From the NCBI GenBank assembly GCA_021828925.1, contig JAJZCT010000025.1, positions 1 through 13,628 on the forward strand: DNA of 13,628 nucleotides, read 5' to 3'. Below are positions 1 to 6,616 of this stretch, piece after piece. Each line of letters begins with the position of its first letter. The stretch's first letter is position 1. The stretch is from Planctomycetota bacterium. GTDB lineage: Bacteria > Planctomycetota > Phycisphaerae > WQYP01. A model generated the notes under the pieces. The model worked only from the letters and a program-made list of their open reading frames with translations, did not search any database and was not told where the DNA came from. Position numbers and translations under genes: made by a program.

Positions 1-962
1 CTGATCAGCTCCATGATTTCCGCACTGCCGCGCTGGCGGAGAGTTTCAAGCAGCAGATCATAAAGGCCGTTAAGCCCCGCGTCGGAGGAGTCTGGTGTAA
101 GCAAGGTGGCGCGGGAGATTCTTTTCCCGTCAGGAGTGGCAAGAAAAGCCCGGATAATCCAACCATTGAGATTGTTGATGGGATTTCCGCGCGGCATGGC
201 GCACACGCCGATGGGGGCCAGACAACTGCCGGCCAATGCGGCTACCACCCGCCGCTCAAACGCCAGGGCCGCCGCCGTGCCGATGTGATTGATCGTCCCG
301 GCGAGCTTACGCATGGCCGCATCTTGTGTTCGGGCCTGAATGGCCAGAACCCCCTGCCCGGCGGCGGGAATAAACTCGTCCAATGGCAGGGAGAATGCGC
401 GTTCCGGAAGCAGATTCGTTCGATCCAAACCCGCTTGGGCGAGAAACGTGCCGGCCACCACGCCGTCCTTTACTTTGCGCAAACGCGTTTCGATGTTGCC
501 GCGCAGCGGCTGAACCGTAACATCGGGACGCAGGGTCAGCAACTGTGACTGCCGACGCAGCGAAGAGGTTCCCACGACCGCGGATGCCGGAAGTTGGGCA
601 ATGGATTTATTTTCAAAGCCAATCCATACATCCCGAGGGTCAGCGCGCAACGGCGTAGCGGCGATAACGGTTCCAGCCGCGAGTTGCGCGGGTAGATCTT
701 TGGCGGAATGGACCGCCAGATCAATGCGATTTTCCAGCAAAGCTGTTTCGATTTCCTTAATAAATAAACCCTTTCCCCCGGATTCAGCCAAAGGTCTCTG
801 CTGTTGTTGATCGCCCGAAGTGGTAATAAAAACCAGTTCTATTGGGGCGGATGGCTGGCCGGAGAGTCTGGTCTCAAGCATTTGTTTGACCATGCCCGCC
901 TGAGTACGCGCCAGCAGACTGGAGCGGGTACCGATGCGAATTGTTCGATTGTGTTCTATCAT
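1..962 (-). CDS. hemC: Hydroxymethylbilane synthase (porphobilinogen deaminase), 3' end outside the window
   Basis: Joins four porphobilinogen molecules into the linear tetrapyrrole hydroxymethylbilane in the cytosol, a step of haem and other tetrapyrrole synthesis. Reading the minus strand from 962 gives about 320 residues open to the window edge; the E. coli enzyme has 313, so only a short tail is missing. Seen in order: RIGTRSSLLARTQA near the N-terminus, HSAKDLP with the expected catalytic Asp at about residue 89, GTSSLRRQSQL, LRGNIETRL, PAAGQGVLAIQAR, and GSCLAPIG with Cys247, the expected attachment site of the dipyrromethane cofactor. Both residues are offset by five from E. coli Asp84 and Cys242. 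The ATG at 962-960 directly abuts an AAGGAG, with no normal spacer, so the exact start is doubtful; no better upstream in-frame start is seen. The gene diverges from panD. The function is very secure. Confidence 0.96.
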   Translation of the reverse strand, partial: MIEHNRTIRIGTRSSLLARTQAGMVKQMLETRLSGQPSAPIELVFITTSGDQQQQRPLAESGGKGLFIKEIETALLENRIDLAVHSAKDLPAQLAAGTVIAATPLRADPRDVWIGFENKSIAQLPASAVVGTSSLRRQSQLLTLRPDVTVQPLRGNIETRLRKVKDGVVAGTFLAQAGLDRTNLLPERAFSLPLDEFIPAAGQGVLAIQARTQDAAMRKLAGTINHIGTAAALAFERRVVAALAGSCLAPIGVCAMPRGNPINNLNGWIIRAFLATPDGKRISRATLLTPDSSDAGLNGLYDLLLETLRQRGSAEIMELI

Positions 963-1139
963 CTCCTTGATGCTAATAGGCAAAGGCCGCCAACGCCAGT
1001 GCCATAACTGTTTACTGCCAAAGCTGTTTGCCGGCGGCCCGGCTGAAGCGTTATGGACGAACGGGGGCACTCTGCGGTACACTTGTTCAAAGCGCCGGCC
1101 CGAATGGCTGAATATTGCCGGCCGGTTTCGGATTTGATC
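963..1139. promoter_or_regulatory. Divergent intergenic region between hemC and panD
   Basis: This 177-base gap must carry the promoters for hemC (leftward) and panD (rightward), because the two genes point away from each other. I find no convincing -35/-10 pair on either strand. Near 1031-1044 there is a small GC-rich hairpin, GCCGG/CCGGC with a four-base loop, and a CCGGCCGG palindrome lies near 1119-1126. A plus-strand reading frame runs through the right part (1053 onward) in phase with panD, but it does not match the start of the PanD family. Confidence 0.4.
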
Positions 1140-1520
1140 ATGTTATTGACCCTACTGCGAGCCAAGATTCACGGCGCAATAATTACCCAGGCCAATCGTA
1201 ATTACGTTGGAAGTATCACCATTGATCTGGATCTGCTTAAGCTTAGCGGATTGTTACCCAATGAACGCGTACTGGTGGCCGATATCCACAATGGCGTGCG
1301 TTTTGAAACGTACATTCTCGCGGGGAAAAGAGGTTCCGGTGTTATCGGCATTAACGGTGCCGCAGCGCACCTGGTCAAGCCCGGAGAAAAAATAATCATC
1401 ATGGCTTTTGCGGAGATGACGCCGGAAGAAGCTACCGACCACATGGCACGTGTGCTGGTTTTGGATTCGTCCAATAAGCCGGTGAAGAACATGACCATTG
1501 CGAGCCGATTGGACGTATGA
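1140..1520 (+). CDS. panD: Aspartate 1-decarboxylase, pyruvoyl-dependent, pro-enzyme
   Basis: Converts L-aspartate to beta-alanine for pantothenate and coenzyme A synthesis; a cytosolic tetramer in the known family. The pro-enzyme is 126 residues, the usual length. It cleaves itself between Gly24 and Ser25, and the serine becomes the pyruvoyl cofactor. Counting from the ATG at 1140, the sequence has Lys9, His11, Gly24-Ser25 (YVGS), Arg54, Thr57, Tyr58 and Asn72 in the NGAAAH motif, all at their E. coli positions. This numbering is the reason for choosing 1140 over the in-frame starts at 1053 or 1104. No clear Shine-Dalgarno precedes 1140, so translation may be weak or the message may have a short leader. 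No panB, panC or PanZ-type maturation factor is next to it. Confidence 0.95.
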   Translation: MLLTLLRAKIHGAIITQANRNYVGSITIDLDLLKLSGLLPNERVLVADIHNGVRFETYILAGKRGSGVIGINGAAAHLVKPGEKIIIMAFAEMTPEEATDHMARVLVLDSSNKPVKNMTIASRLDV

Positions 1521-1561
1521 CACAGTAAGAGGTTGTGCCGCGGAGTGCGAGGATCTATCTT

Positions 1562-1582
1562 GGCAGGCAATAGTCGCCTGCC
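1562..1582. repeat. Perfect 7-bp palindrome between panD and the protease gene
   Basis: GGCAGGC at 1562-1568 and GCCTGCC at 1576-1582 form a perfect stem around a seven-base loop. No T-run follows on the plus strand, so it is a poor intrinsic terminator. It ends nine bases before the ribosome-binding site of the next gene. It may be a panD 3' end structure, a control element for the protease gene, or a REP-like dispersed palindrome, since a RAYT gene lies 4 kb away. Confidence 0.55.
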
Positions 1583-1602
1583 GCTATACATGGAGATGCT
1601 GA

Positions 1603-3036
1603 ATGCTCGAACGCTTGAGACGATTCGTAAGTAATGCTCTGAGTTGTCGTGCGGTGTGGGGTGCGGCCTTGGCCGTCTGGGTACTGCCGCAACTGGGTGG
1701 TTGCGCTTCGGCACCGGCATGGATGGTCAGTGACAAGCCTTCCTGGCGGACGCAATATGCCCTGGCGCATGTGTCGCCCGCCGTGGTGCGAATCAACGTT
1801 GTCATGCGGGATTTTCGAAATGGCATACCGGAAAATTTCCGGGCCATTGGCAGCGGTGTTATTATTGACAAACAGGGACAGGTGCTGACCAATTTTCACG
1901 TTGCGGGGCGGGCGCGGCGAATTGAGATTATTCTGCCGGACCAGGAACGCGTGCGGGCCAAGCTGATCGGGTCAGATCACTGGACCGACCTGGCGCTGGT
2001 GCAAATGGATATGGCGCAGCTAAGCGCCAGGCATTTGCATTTTAAATGGGCCACACTGGGTAATTCCAGCCGCGTGCAACTAGGTCAACCCGTGCTGGCT
2101 ATTGGCACGCCGTACGGTCTTTCCCGGACGGTAACCAGGGGCATTATTTCCAATACCGACAGATTTTTTAACGCCACCACCATTGATGGCTATGAGACCG
2201 GCTGGTTCAATAACTGGCTCCAGACCGATGCGGCCATTAATCCGGGCAATTCCGGAGGGCCGCTGATTAACTTACGCGGGCAAGTCATCGGCATTAACAC
2301 TCGTGGTGATCCCTCGGCCAACAATTTGGGATTCGCCATTCCGATTAACGTGGCGCGCCGCGTGATTCCATCTCTGCTGAAATATCGGAAGGTGGCGCGC
2401 AGTTATGTGGGGTTGGAACTTGAACCCATGCTGGGGCTGAGCCATTTTTATCATTTACCGGCCCAAACCGGCGTGCTGATCCGTTCAGTGGATCATGAAT
2501 CGCCGGCATCCCTGGGGGGTGTGCATGCCTTGGATGTGCTGCTATCAGTCAACGGCCACCCGACTAATTGCCGCTTTCCAGAGCAGGTTTCCGCTGTGCG
2601 GCGGTATATTTCCGATCAGCCGATCGGTTCCAAAATCACATTGCGGGTGGAGCGCATGAGTGACGGTTCAAAGATCCAGCGGAAAACGCTTTATGTTTTT
2701 ACGCAACGTCTGGAAAGTGTGATTGCTCCGCGGCACCAGATTAAGCCGTGGGGAATCGTGGTGCGGAACCTTACCGATGCGTATCTGCGGCAGCAGCAGA
2801 TGAAAATGATTCGCGGGGTGCTGGTTACCAGCGTGCAAAGCGGATCGATTGCCGATGCCGCCGGGATGGAAGATGGCGACATTATCCGCCGGGTAGGCAG
2901 CAGCCGTATCGTGGATAGCTTGCAACTCAAAGTTCTGGCGGACCGTATGGCTAAAACGAAAAGGCCCTATGCTGTTGTGGTAAAACGGGGACGTTCGGAG
3001 CGCACATTGGTTTTCAGTCCCGGCAGCGGAAATTAA
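1603..3036 (+). CDS. HtrA/Deg-family serine protease with two PDZ domains, probable lipoprotein
   Basis: An S1C serine protease that would degrade or refold damaged envelope proteins, 477 residues. The N-terminus has Arg residues, a hydrophobic stretch and LGGC at 31-34, a usable lipobox, so the mature protein may be lipid-anchored at Cys34. The catalytic triad is complete: His99 in VLTNFHV, Asp129 in DHWTDLALV and Ser217 in NPGNSGGPL. PDZ1 covers roughly 265-350 (GVLIRSVDHESPASLGG, then DVLLSVNG) and PDZ2 roughly 383-465 (GVLVTSVQSGSIADAAGMEDGD). This is the DegP/DegQ layout, but lipidation would be unlike E. coli DegP, which is soluble. GGAG at 1592-1595 sits seven bases before the ATG and supports this start. 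The next gene has the same architecture and is probably a paralogue. A specific symbol (degP, degQ, mucD) is not justified. Confidence 0.93.
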   Translation: MLERLRRFVSNALSCRAVWGAALAVWVLPQLGGCASAPAWMVSDKPSWRTQYALAHVSPAVVRINVVMRDFRNGIPENFRAIGSGVIIDKQGQVLTNFHVAGRARRIEIILPDQERVRAKLIGSDHWTDLALVQMDMAQLSARHLHFKWATLGNSSRVQLGQPVLAIGTPYGLSRTVTRGIISNTDRFFNATTIDGYETGWFNNWLQTDAAINPGNSGGPLINLRGQVIGINTRGDPSANNLGFAIPINVARRVIPSLLKYRKVARSYVGLELEPMLGLSHFYHLPAQTGVLIRSVDHESPASLGGVHALDVLLSVNGHPTNCRFPEQVSAVRRYISDQPIGSKITLRVERMSDGSKIQRKTLYVFTQRLESVIAPRHQIKPWGIVVRNLTDAYLRQQQMKMIRGVLVTSVQSGSIADAAGMEDGDIIRRVGSSRIVDSLQLKVLADRMAKTKRPYAVVVKRGRSERTLVFSPGSGN

Positions 3037-3094
3037 AGCTTGCGGGATATGCTTTGGAAATGACCTCTAACTTTTTTATATCAGGAAATATACT

Positions 3095-4510
3095 ATGAAT
3101 GATCGTTCAACATTGCATCGTGTGCCGGCACTGGTGAGCCTGTCGGCGGGAATCCTGGCGGCCTGTGTGACAGCTTCCGCAGCGCCAAAGGTGGCGAAAC
3201 TGGTTCCTGAGATTGCCCGCAGTATTGTAGTGGTGCAATACACAGCTGAGAATGAATTTCATAAAACCAACAAAGTCAGCGGTCAGGGCGTGGTGCTGAA
3301 TAAAAAGGGCGTGGTGCTGGTATCATCGGATCTTATCCCACAAGATATCCCGTTGGATTACATCCACCATTTGAAAATCCGCATTGTCCACGGAGATATG
3401 CCCAAAATTTCCGCTCAATATCTTGGGCGGACGGTGGACGGCTTGTTCTGTTATGTCCGTGCGCTTAAGCCGCTGGCGGCAACGCCGTTGCAGTTTTCCG
3501 CTGCCGCCAAGCCCTATCTTGCCGAACGTGTTTTCTCGGTTGGACGGCTCGGTAAGGATCAGGCCTACGGAGCCTTTGTGGGCGTTAACCGCATCAAGGC
3601 GATGATTCCTCTGGTTCATACGCTTATTGCGACAGATTCCTTTGGTCTTACGGATGCCAACAGTCCGGTTTTTGATTACCGCACGGGCAAATTCATTGGC
3701 CTAACAGTGCCCAATCCGGGGGACGGCATGATCCTGACTCTGCTGGGCCGATCCGTTCCGGTTACGCTACGGGATAATCAGCAGGTTGGCATGTTTATCG
3801 GGTATAACTCCTTTAAACAGGATTTGACCGATATTCCAACCAAGCGATTCGTGGCCAAAATTCCCTGGTTCGGCACCCTGGACAGCAGCGGCCTGCGATC
3901 GGCCGTGCGGAAGCTATACAACATTAAGCAACGGTCGGGATTAATGGTGGGGCAGGTTATTCCGGGAATGCCGGCCGCTAAAGGCGGGTTGAAGTCTCGC
4001 GATATTATTCTCACTGTGGATGGAAAGCCGTTTGCTCATACCCCAGTGGCCGCGTTGATGGTGGAGCGTTTCGAGCACCGAATGCAGCAATTAAAACCCG
4101 GGCAGGTTATTAAACTGGGCATTCTGCGCAATGGAAAACCGAAGACCATTACCATAACTGTGGGACAGGCTCCCACGCCCCCAAGCCGTTTACCGCGATA
4201 TTATGATCGCAAAATTGGCTTGGTCGTGCATAATCTCGCCTTTATAGACGCTTATTCTCGTAAACTTCCCTTGACGCAGAAGGGGGTTTACGTGGTTCTG
4301 GTACATAACGGCAAGCCCGCATCGCTGGGAACCACGCCGGTGCAGCCCGGTTACATTATCACGCGTGTGGATGACCACCGCGTTGATGATATTGTCGCAT
4401 TCAAAAAGCTGGTCACGAAAGCCGAGACAACTCCTGGCAAGCCGGAAATTATTTTTGAGGTAATTAAGGGTGATGGTCGCACGGCCGCCTGTCACGTGAG
4501 TTTGAATTGA
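3095..4510 (+). CDS. Degenerate HtrA-like protein (probable pseudoprotease) with two PDZ domains
   Basis: A secreted protein of 471 residues. The start is supported by AGGAA at 3083-3087. The signal sequence contains LAAC at 21-24, a good lipobox, although cleavage at ASA-A around 29 is also possible. The body lines up with the upstream protease: VLVSSDL (74-80) takes the place of VLTNFHV, so the catalytic His becomes Asp79. YLGRTVDGLFCYV (109-121) takes the place of the Asp motif, with Leu117 at the Asp position. ANSPVF (188-193) replaces GNSGGP, keeping a Ser at 190 but losing the oxyanion glycines. Two PDZ-like regions follow (about 280-355, GLMVGQVIPGMPAAKGGLKSRD; about 372-458, GVYVVLVHNGKPASL). 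A proteolytic role is unlikely; binding of substrates or of the neighbouring protease is inferred. The 58-base gap has no strong terminator, so the two genes may be co-transcribed. Confidence 0.8.
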   Translation: MNDRSTLHRVPALVSLSAGILAACVTASAAPKVAKLVPEIARSIVVVQYTAENEFHKTNKVSGQGVVLNKKGVVLVSSDLIPQDIPLDYIHHLKIRIVHGDMPKISAQYLGRTVDGLFCYVRALKPLAATPLQFSAAAKPYLAERVFSVGRLGKDQAYGAFVGVNRIKAMIPLVHTLIATDSFGLTDANSPVFDYRTGKFIGLTVPNPGDGMILTLLGRSVPVTLRDNQQVGMFIGYNSFKQDLTDIPTKRFVAKIPWFGTLDSSGLRSAVRKLYNIKQRSGLMVGQVIPGMPAAKGGLKSRDIILTVDGKPFAHTPVAALMVERFEHRMQQLKPGQVIKLGILRNGKPKTITITVGQAPTPPSRLPRYYDRKIGLVVHNLAFIDAYSRKLPLTQKGVYVVLVHNGKPASLGTTPVQPGYIITRVDDHRVDDIVAFKKLVTKAETTPGKPEIIFEVIKGDGRTAACHVSLN

Positions 4511-4595
4511 TGACGCTTCGCGAATGGGAAAAACTTAGGCCTTTCAGTAGGCTTTGCAGAATGGGGCCGCCGCCGAGGTTCCGTAACACCCTGGC

Positions 4596-4610
4596 CCGTT
4601 TAAGGAACGG
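4596..4610 (+). promoter_or_regulatory. Hairpin presenting the ribosome-binding site of the potassium channel gene
   Basis: CCGTT (4596-4600) and AACGG (4606-4610) form a perfect five-base-pair stem whose loop TAAGG carries most of the Shine-Dalgarno AAGGA (4602-4606). An alternative pairing, GTTCC (4578-4582) with GGAAC (4604-4608), would hide the same site. The two pairings exclude each other. The stems are short and could arise by chance. Confidence 0.3.
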
Positions 4611-4613
4611 TTA

Positions 4614-5876
4614 ATGCCGTATAAAGCTCCAATTCTGCGGTATCGTTTTCGCCAGCGGATAGGGCGGCTCATGCAGCAGGCGCGCCGACGCATGGGGCTG
4701 GATCATTGGTTTCCTCATTTGCCGATCGCTGCCGCAGCGGGAATTCTGGGCTTACTCAATCTGCTGGACGGCCTGTCGCGGTTGTCTAAGGCATTTCCGC
4801 TTCTCAAGCAGCTCAAACCGGTGTTACATATCAGTCAGATTGCCCTGGTTCCGGGACTGGGCGGATTACCCGAAGCGCTGGCGGGAGCCGTGCTGCTGGC
4901 CATGTCATTCGGATTGGCATTTCGCTCGCGTTTGGCGTGGGTTATAGCGCTGATTATCTCGGCGGCAACGTTGGCCCTGATTCTGCATCAGGCAAATTTC
5001 CAATGGGGGGCCTTGGCGCTGCTTAATGGCGTGGTGTTGGTGGCGCTGATCCTGTTTTATCGCCAGTTTTCAAAATCAAGTCTGGCCGCAGGAACCATGT
5101 TCAGCCTGATGAGTGTGATACTGCTTCTGGGCTACAGCGTTTTTGGTTCATTTGTTCTCGGACAGGGCTTTACGCCGGCGATAACGAACTTAACGGAGGC
5201 GCTTTATTTTTCAGTGGTCACGCTTTCGACTGTCGGCTATGGTGATATTGTACCCAAGAGCAGCGACGCGCGGTTTTTTGTCATTTCTCTTATTATTCTA
5301 GGTATAACGGTTTTTGCCACGTCCATTTCCGCGGTGATTGTGCCGCTGGTCAATGGGCGTATGCAGCGCCTGTTGGCTGGAGAAAAACGGCGTATGAAAC
5401 AGGATCATTATATTGTTATTGGTGATAATTCATTGTCGCATAATACCTACCGAGAGTTGAAATCCCGGCACTTGGCGGTGGTCGTCATTGTGCCTAAAGA
5501 GCCGGATACACCTTGGATGGATGCCGCAGACATGCTCGTGGGGGACGCGTCCGACATAGAAATACTGCGAAAAGCCGGTGGCGAAAAGGCCTTGGCAATT
5601 CTGGCCCTACGTGCGGATGATAGTGAAAACGCTTTTATCGTCATGGCGGCCAAGGAATTGGCAGGCAACGCCCGTACGGTGGCTGCGGTGAAGAACAGTA
5701 AAAATCTGCAGCGTATTCAACGCGTGGGGCCGGATCTGATTATTGCTCCAGATATTCTTGGCGGCGAATTGCTGGCTATGGCCATAAGCGGAGAAGAGTT
5801 AAGCGGTGAAAATATATTGAAAAGCCTCTTTATTTCTAAAGCCAGCGCCGCTCCGGTTGTGAAAGAGAAGAAATAA
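4614..5876 (+). CDS. kch: Kch-type voltage-gated-like potassium channel with RCK (TrkA-N) domain
   Basis: An inner-membrane potassium channel of 420 residues, close to E. coli Kch (417). Hydrophobic segments lie at about 36-52, 86-104, 107-125, 132-148, 160-182 and 222-245, fitting a six-helix channel. The pore loop ALYFSVVTLSTVGYGDIVP has the K+ selectivity filter TVGYGD at 206-211. Family-specific stretches such as SSLAAGTMFS and ILGITVFATS match Kch closely. The cytosolic RCK domain starts at about 264 (DHYIVIGDNSLSHNT), with a non-canonical glycine motif as in Kch, and includes GDASDIEILRKAG at 310-322. S4 is poor in regularly spaced arginines, so real voltage sensing is doubtful. AAGGA at 4602-4606 supports the start. 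Met261 stands where E. coli Kch has its internal start Met240, which suggests that a separate soluble RCK product is also made. Confidence 0.92.
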   Translation: MPYKAPILRYRFRQRIGRLMQQARRRMGLDHWFPHLPIAAAAGILGLLNLLDGLSRLSKAFPLLKQLKPVLHISQIALVPGLGGLPEALAGAVLLAMSFGLAFRSRLAWVIALIISAATLALILHQANFQWGALALLNGVVLVALILFYRQFSKSSLAAGTMFSLMSVILLLGYSVFGSFVLGQGFTPAITNLTEALYFSVVTLSTVGYGDIVPKSSDARFFVISLIILGITVFATSISAVIVPLVNGRMQRLLAGEKRRMKQDHYIVIGDNSLSHNTYRELKSRHLAVVVIVPKEPDTPWMDAADMLVGDASDIEILRKAGGEKALAILALRADDSENAFIVMAAKELAGNARTVAAVKNSKNLQRIQRVGPDLIIAPDILGGELLAMAISGEELSGENILKSLFISKASAAPVVKEKK

Positions 5877-5943
5877 GGCAAAAATGGAGCCGTTGTGGTA
5901 ACGACCGGTTTTTGTCTGACACAAGAAAGGACAGGGTATCAAT

Positions 5944-6612
5944 ATGCCGAGGACAGCGCGGGCCGCCATGGGTGGCGTTATTTATCACGTGTCCAATTGC
6001 GGGAGAACCGGCAAGACGCTATTTCGCTCCTCGGACGATTTTCATGCATTTGTGGAATTGCTTATTGAAGCAACCTCCCACGCCTCGGTGGAAGTATTCA
6101 GCTTTTGCCTGATGCCCAACTATTGGCACATGATTTTGCGGCCCCGCGGAAAAACGGATTTGTCCAAATATATGTCCTGGGTGGCCAATACGCATGTCAA
6201 GCGATATCGGGCACGCTATCCGCGCTCGAAGGGGAAAGTGTATCAGGGGCGGTACGAAAGTCTGCCGGTGCAAAAAGGGGATGATTTTGTTCAGCTCGTT
6301 GGATATATCGAAGCCATCCCGTTGCGCGCGCGGCTCGTGCAGCGTGCCGAGGATTGGGCTTTTTCGAGTCTCGGTTGCGAGAAAAAGCCGGCCCGGCAAC
6401 TGCTTGACGCGTGGCCCGTTGACCGGCCGGAGCGGTGGAAAAAAATCGTCAACAAGCCGCTGGACAAATCCGTGCGCGGCCGCCTTGAACTGAGTTTGAA
6501 ACGTGCCCGGCCTTTAGGGGACGATCAGTGGAGTGCCAGGATCGCGAAGAAAACAAACACGGAACATAAGCTCCGGCCGATCGGGCGTCCATTGAAAAAA
6601 CGTGCTGGATAA
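5944..6612 (+). CDS. RAYT (REP-associated tyrosine transposase family, Y1_Tnp) with altered HUH motif
   Basis: A 222-residue member of the IS200-related Y1 transposase group, whose typical members nick single-stranded DNA at REP hairpins. Family signs: GVIYHVSNCG near the N-terminus (usually YHVxNRG), LMPNYWHMIL at 56-65, KVYQGRYESLPV at 98-109, and YIEAIPLRARLV at 121-132 with Tyr121 as the expected nucleophile. The C-terminus is basic (GRPLKKRAG). The metal-binding motif, normally NHxH, reads N-Tyr60-Trp-His62, so the first His of HUH is missing; one C-to-T change (CAT to TAT) would do this. The usual RNP before LRA is also changed (EAIP). The frame is intact. It could be a domesticated single-copy gene or a recently inactivated one. 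A GGG at 5934-5936 lies seven bases before the ATG. No terminal repeats of an insertion sequence are seen around it. Confidence 0.85.
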   Translation: MPRTARAAMGGVIYHVSNCGRTGKTLFRSSDDFHAFVELLIEATSHASVEVFSFCLMPNYWHMILRPRGKTDLSKYMSWVANTHVKRYRARYPRSKGKVYQGRYESLPVQKGDDFVQLVGYIEAIPLRARLVQRAEDWAFSSLGCEKKPARQLLDAWPVDRPERWKKIVNKPLDKSVRGRLELSLKRARPLGDDQWSARIAKKTNTEHKLRPIGRPLKKRAG

Positions 6613-6616
6613 TTAA

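Noticed and set aside
106..548. Plus-strand ORFs at the left edge
   Set aside because: They are antisense to hemC, whose motifs are all present on the minus strand.
1053..1139. Longer in-frame start for panD
   Set aside because: The extra 29 residues are not part of the PanD family, and the start at 1140 puts every catalytic residue at its standard number.
1202..1720. Minus-strand ORF of 172 residues
   Set aside because: It lies opposite panD and the start of the protease gene, both of which match known families; its product looks like an antisense translation with no recognisable motif.
3035..3077. Possible terminator between the two HtrA-like genes
   Set aside because: The AAAGC/GCTTT stem is weak, has an 11-base loop, and lies 16 bases before the T-run, so it is not a credible intrinsic terminator.
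5886..5917. Possible terminator after kch
   Set aside because: Only a four-base CGTT/AACG stem precedes a short T-run, with intervening bases; too weak to call.
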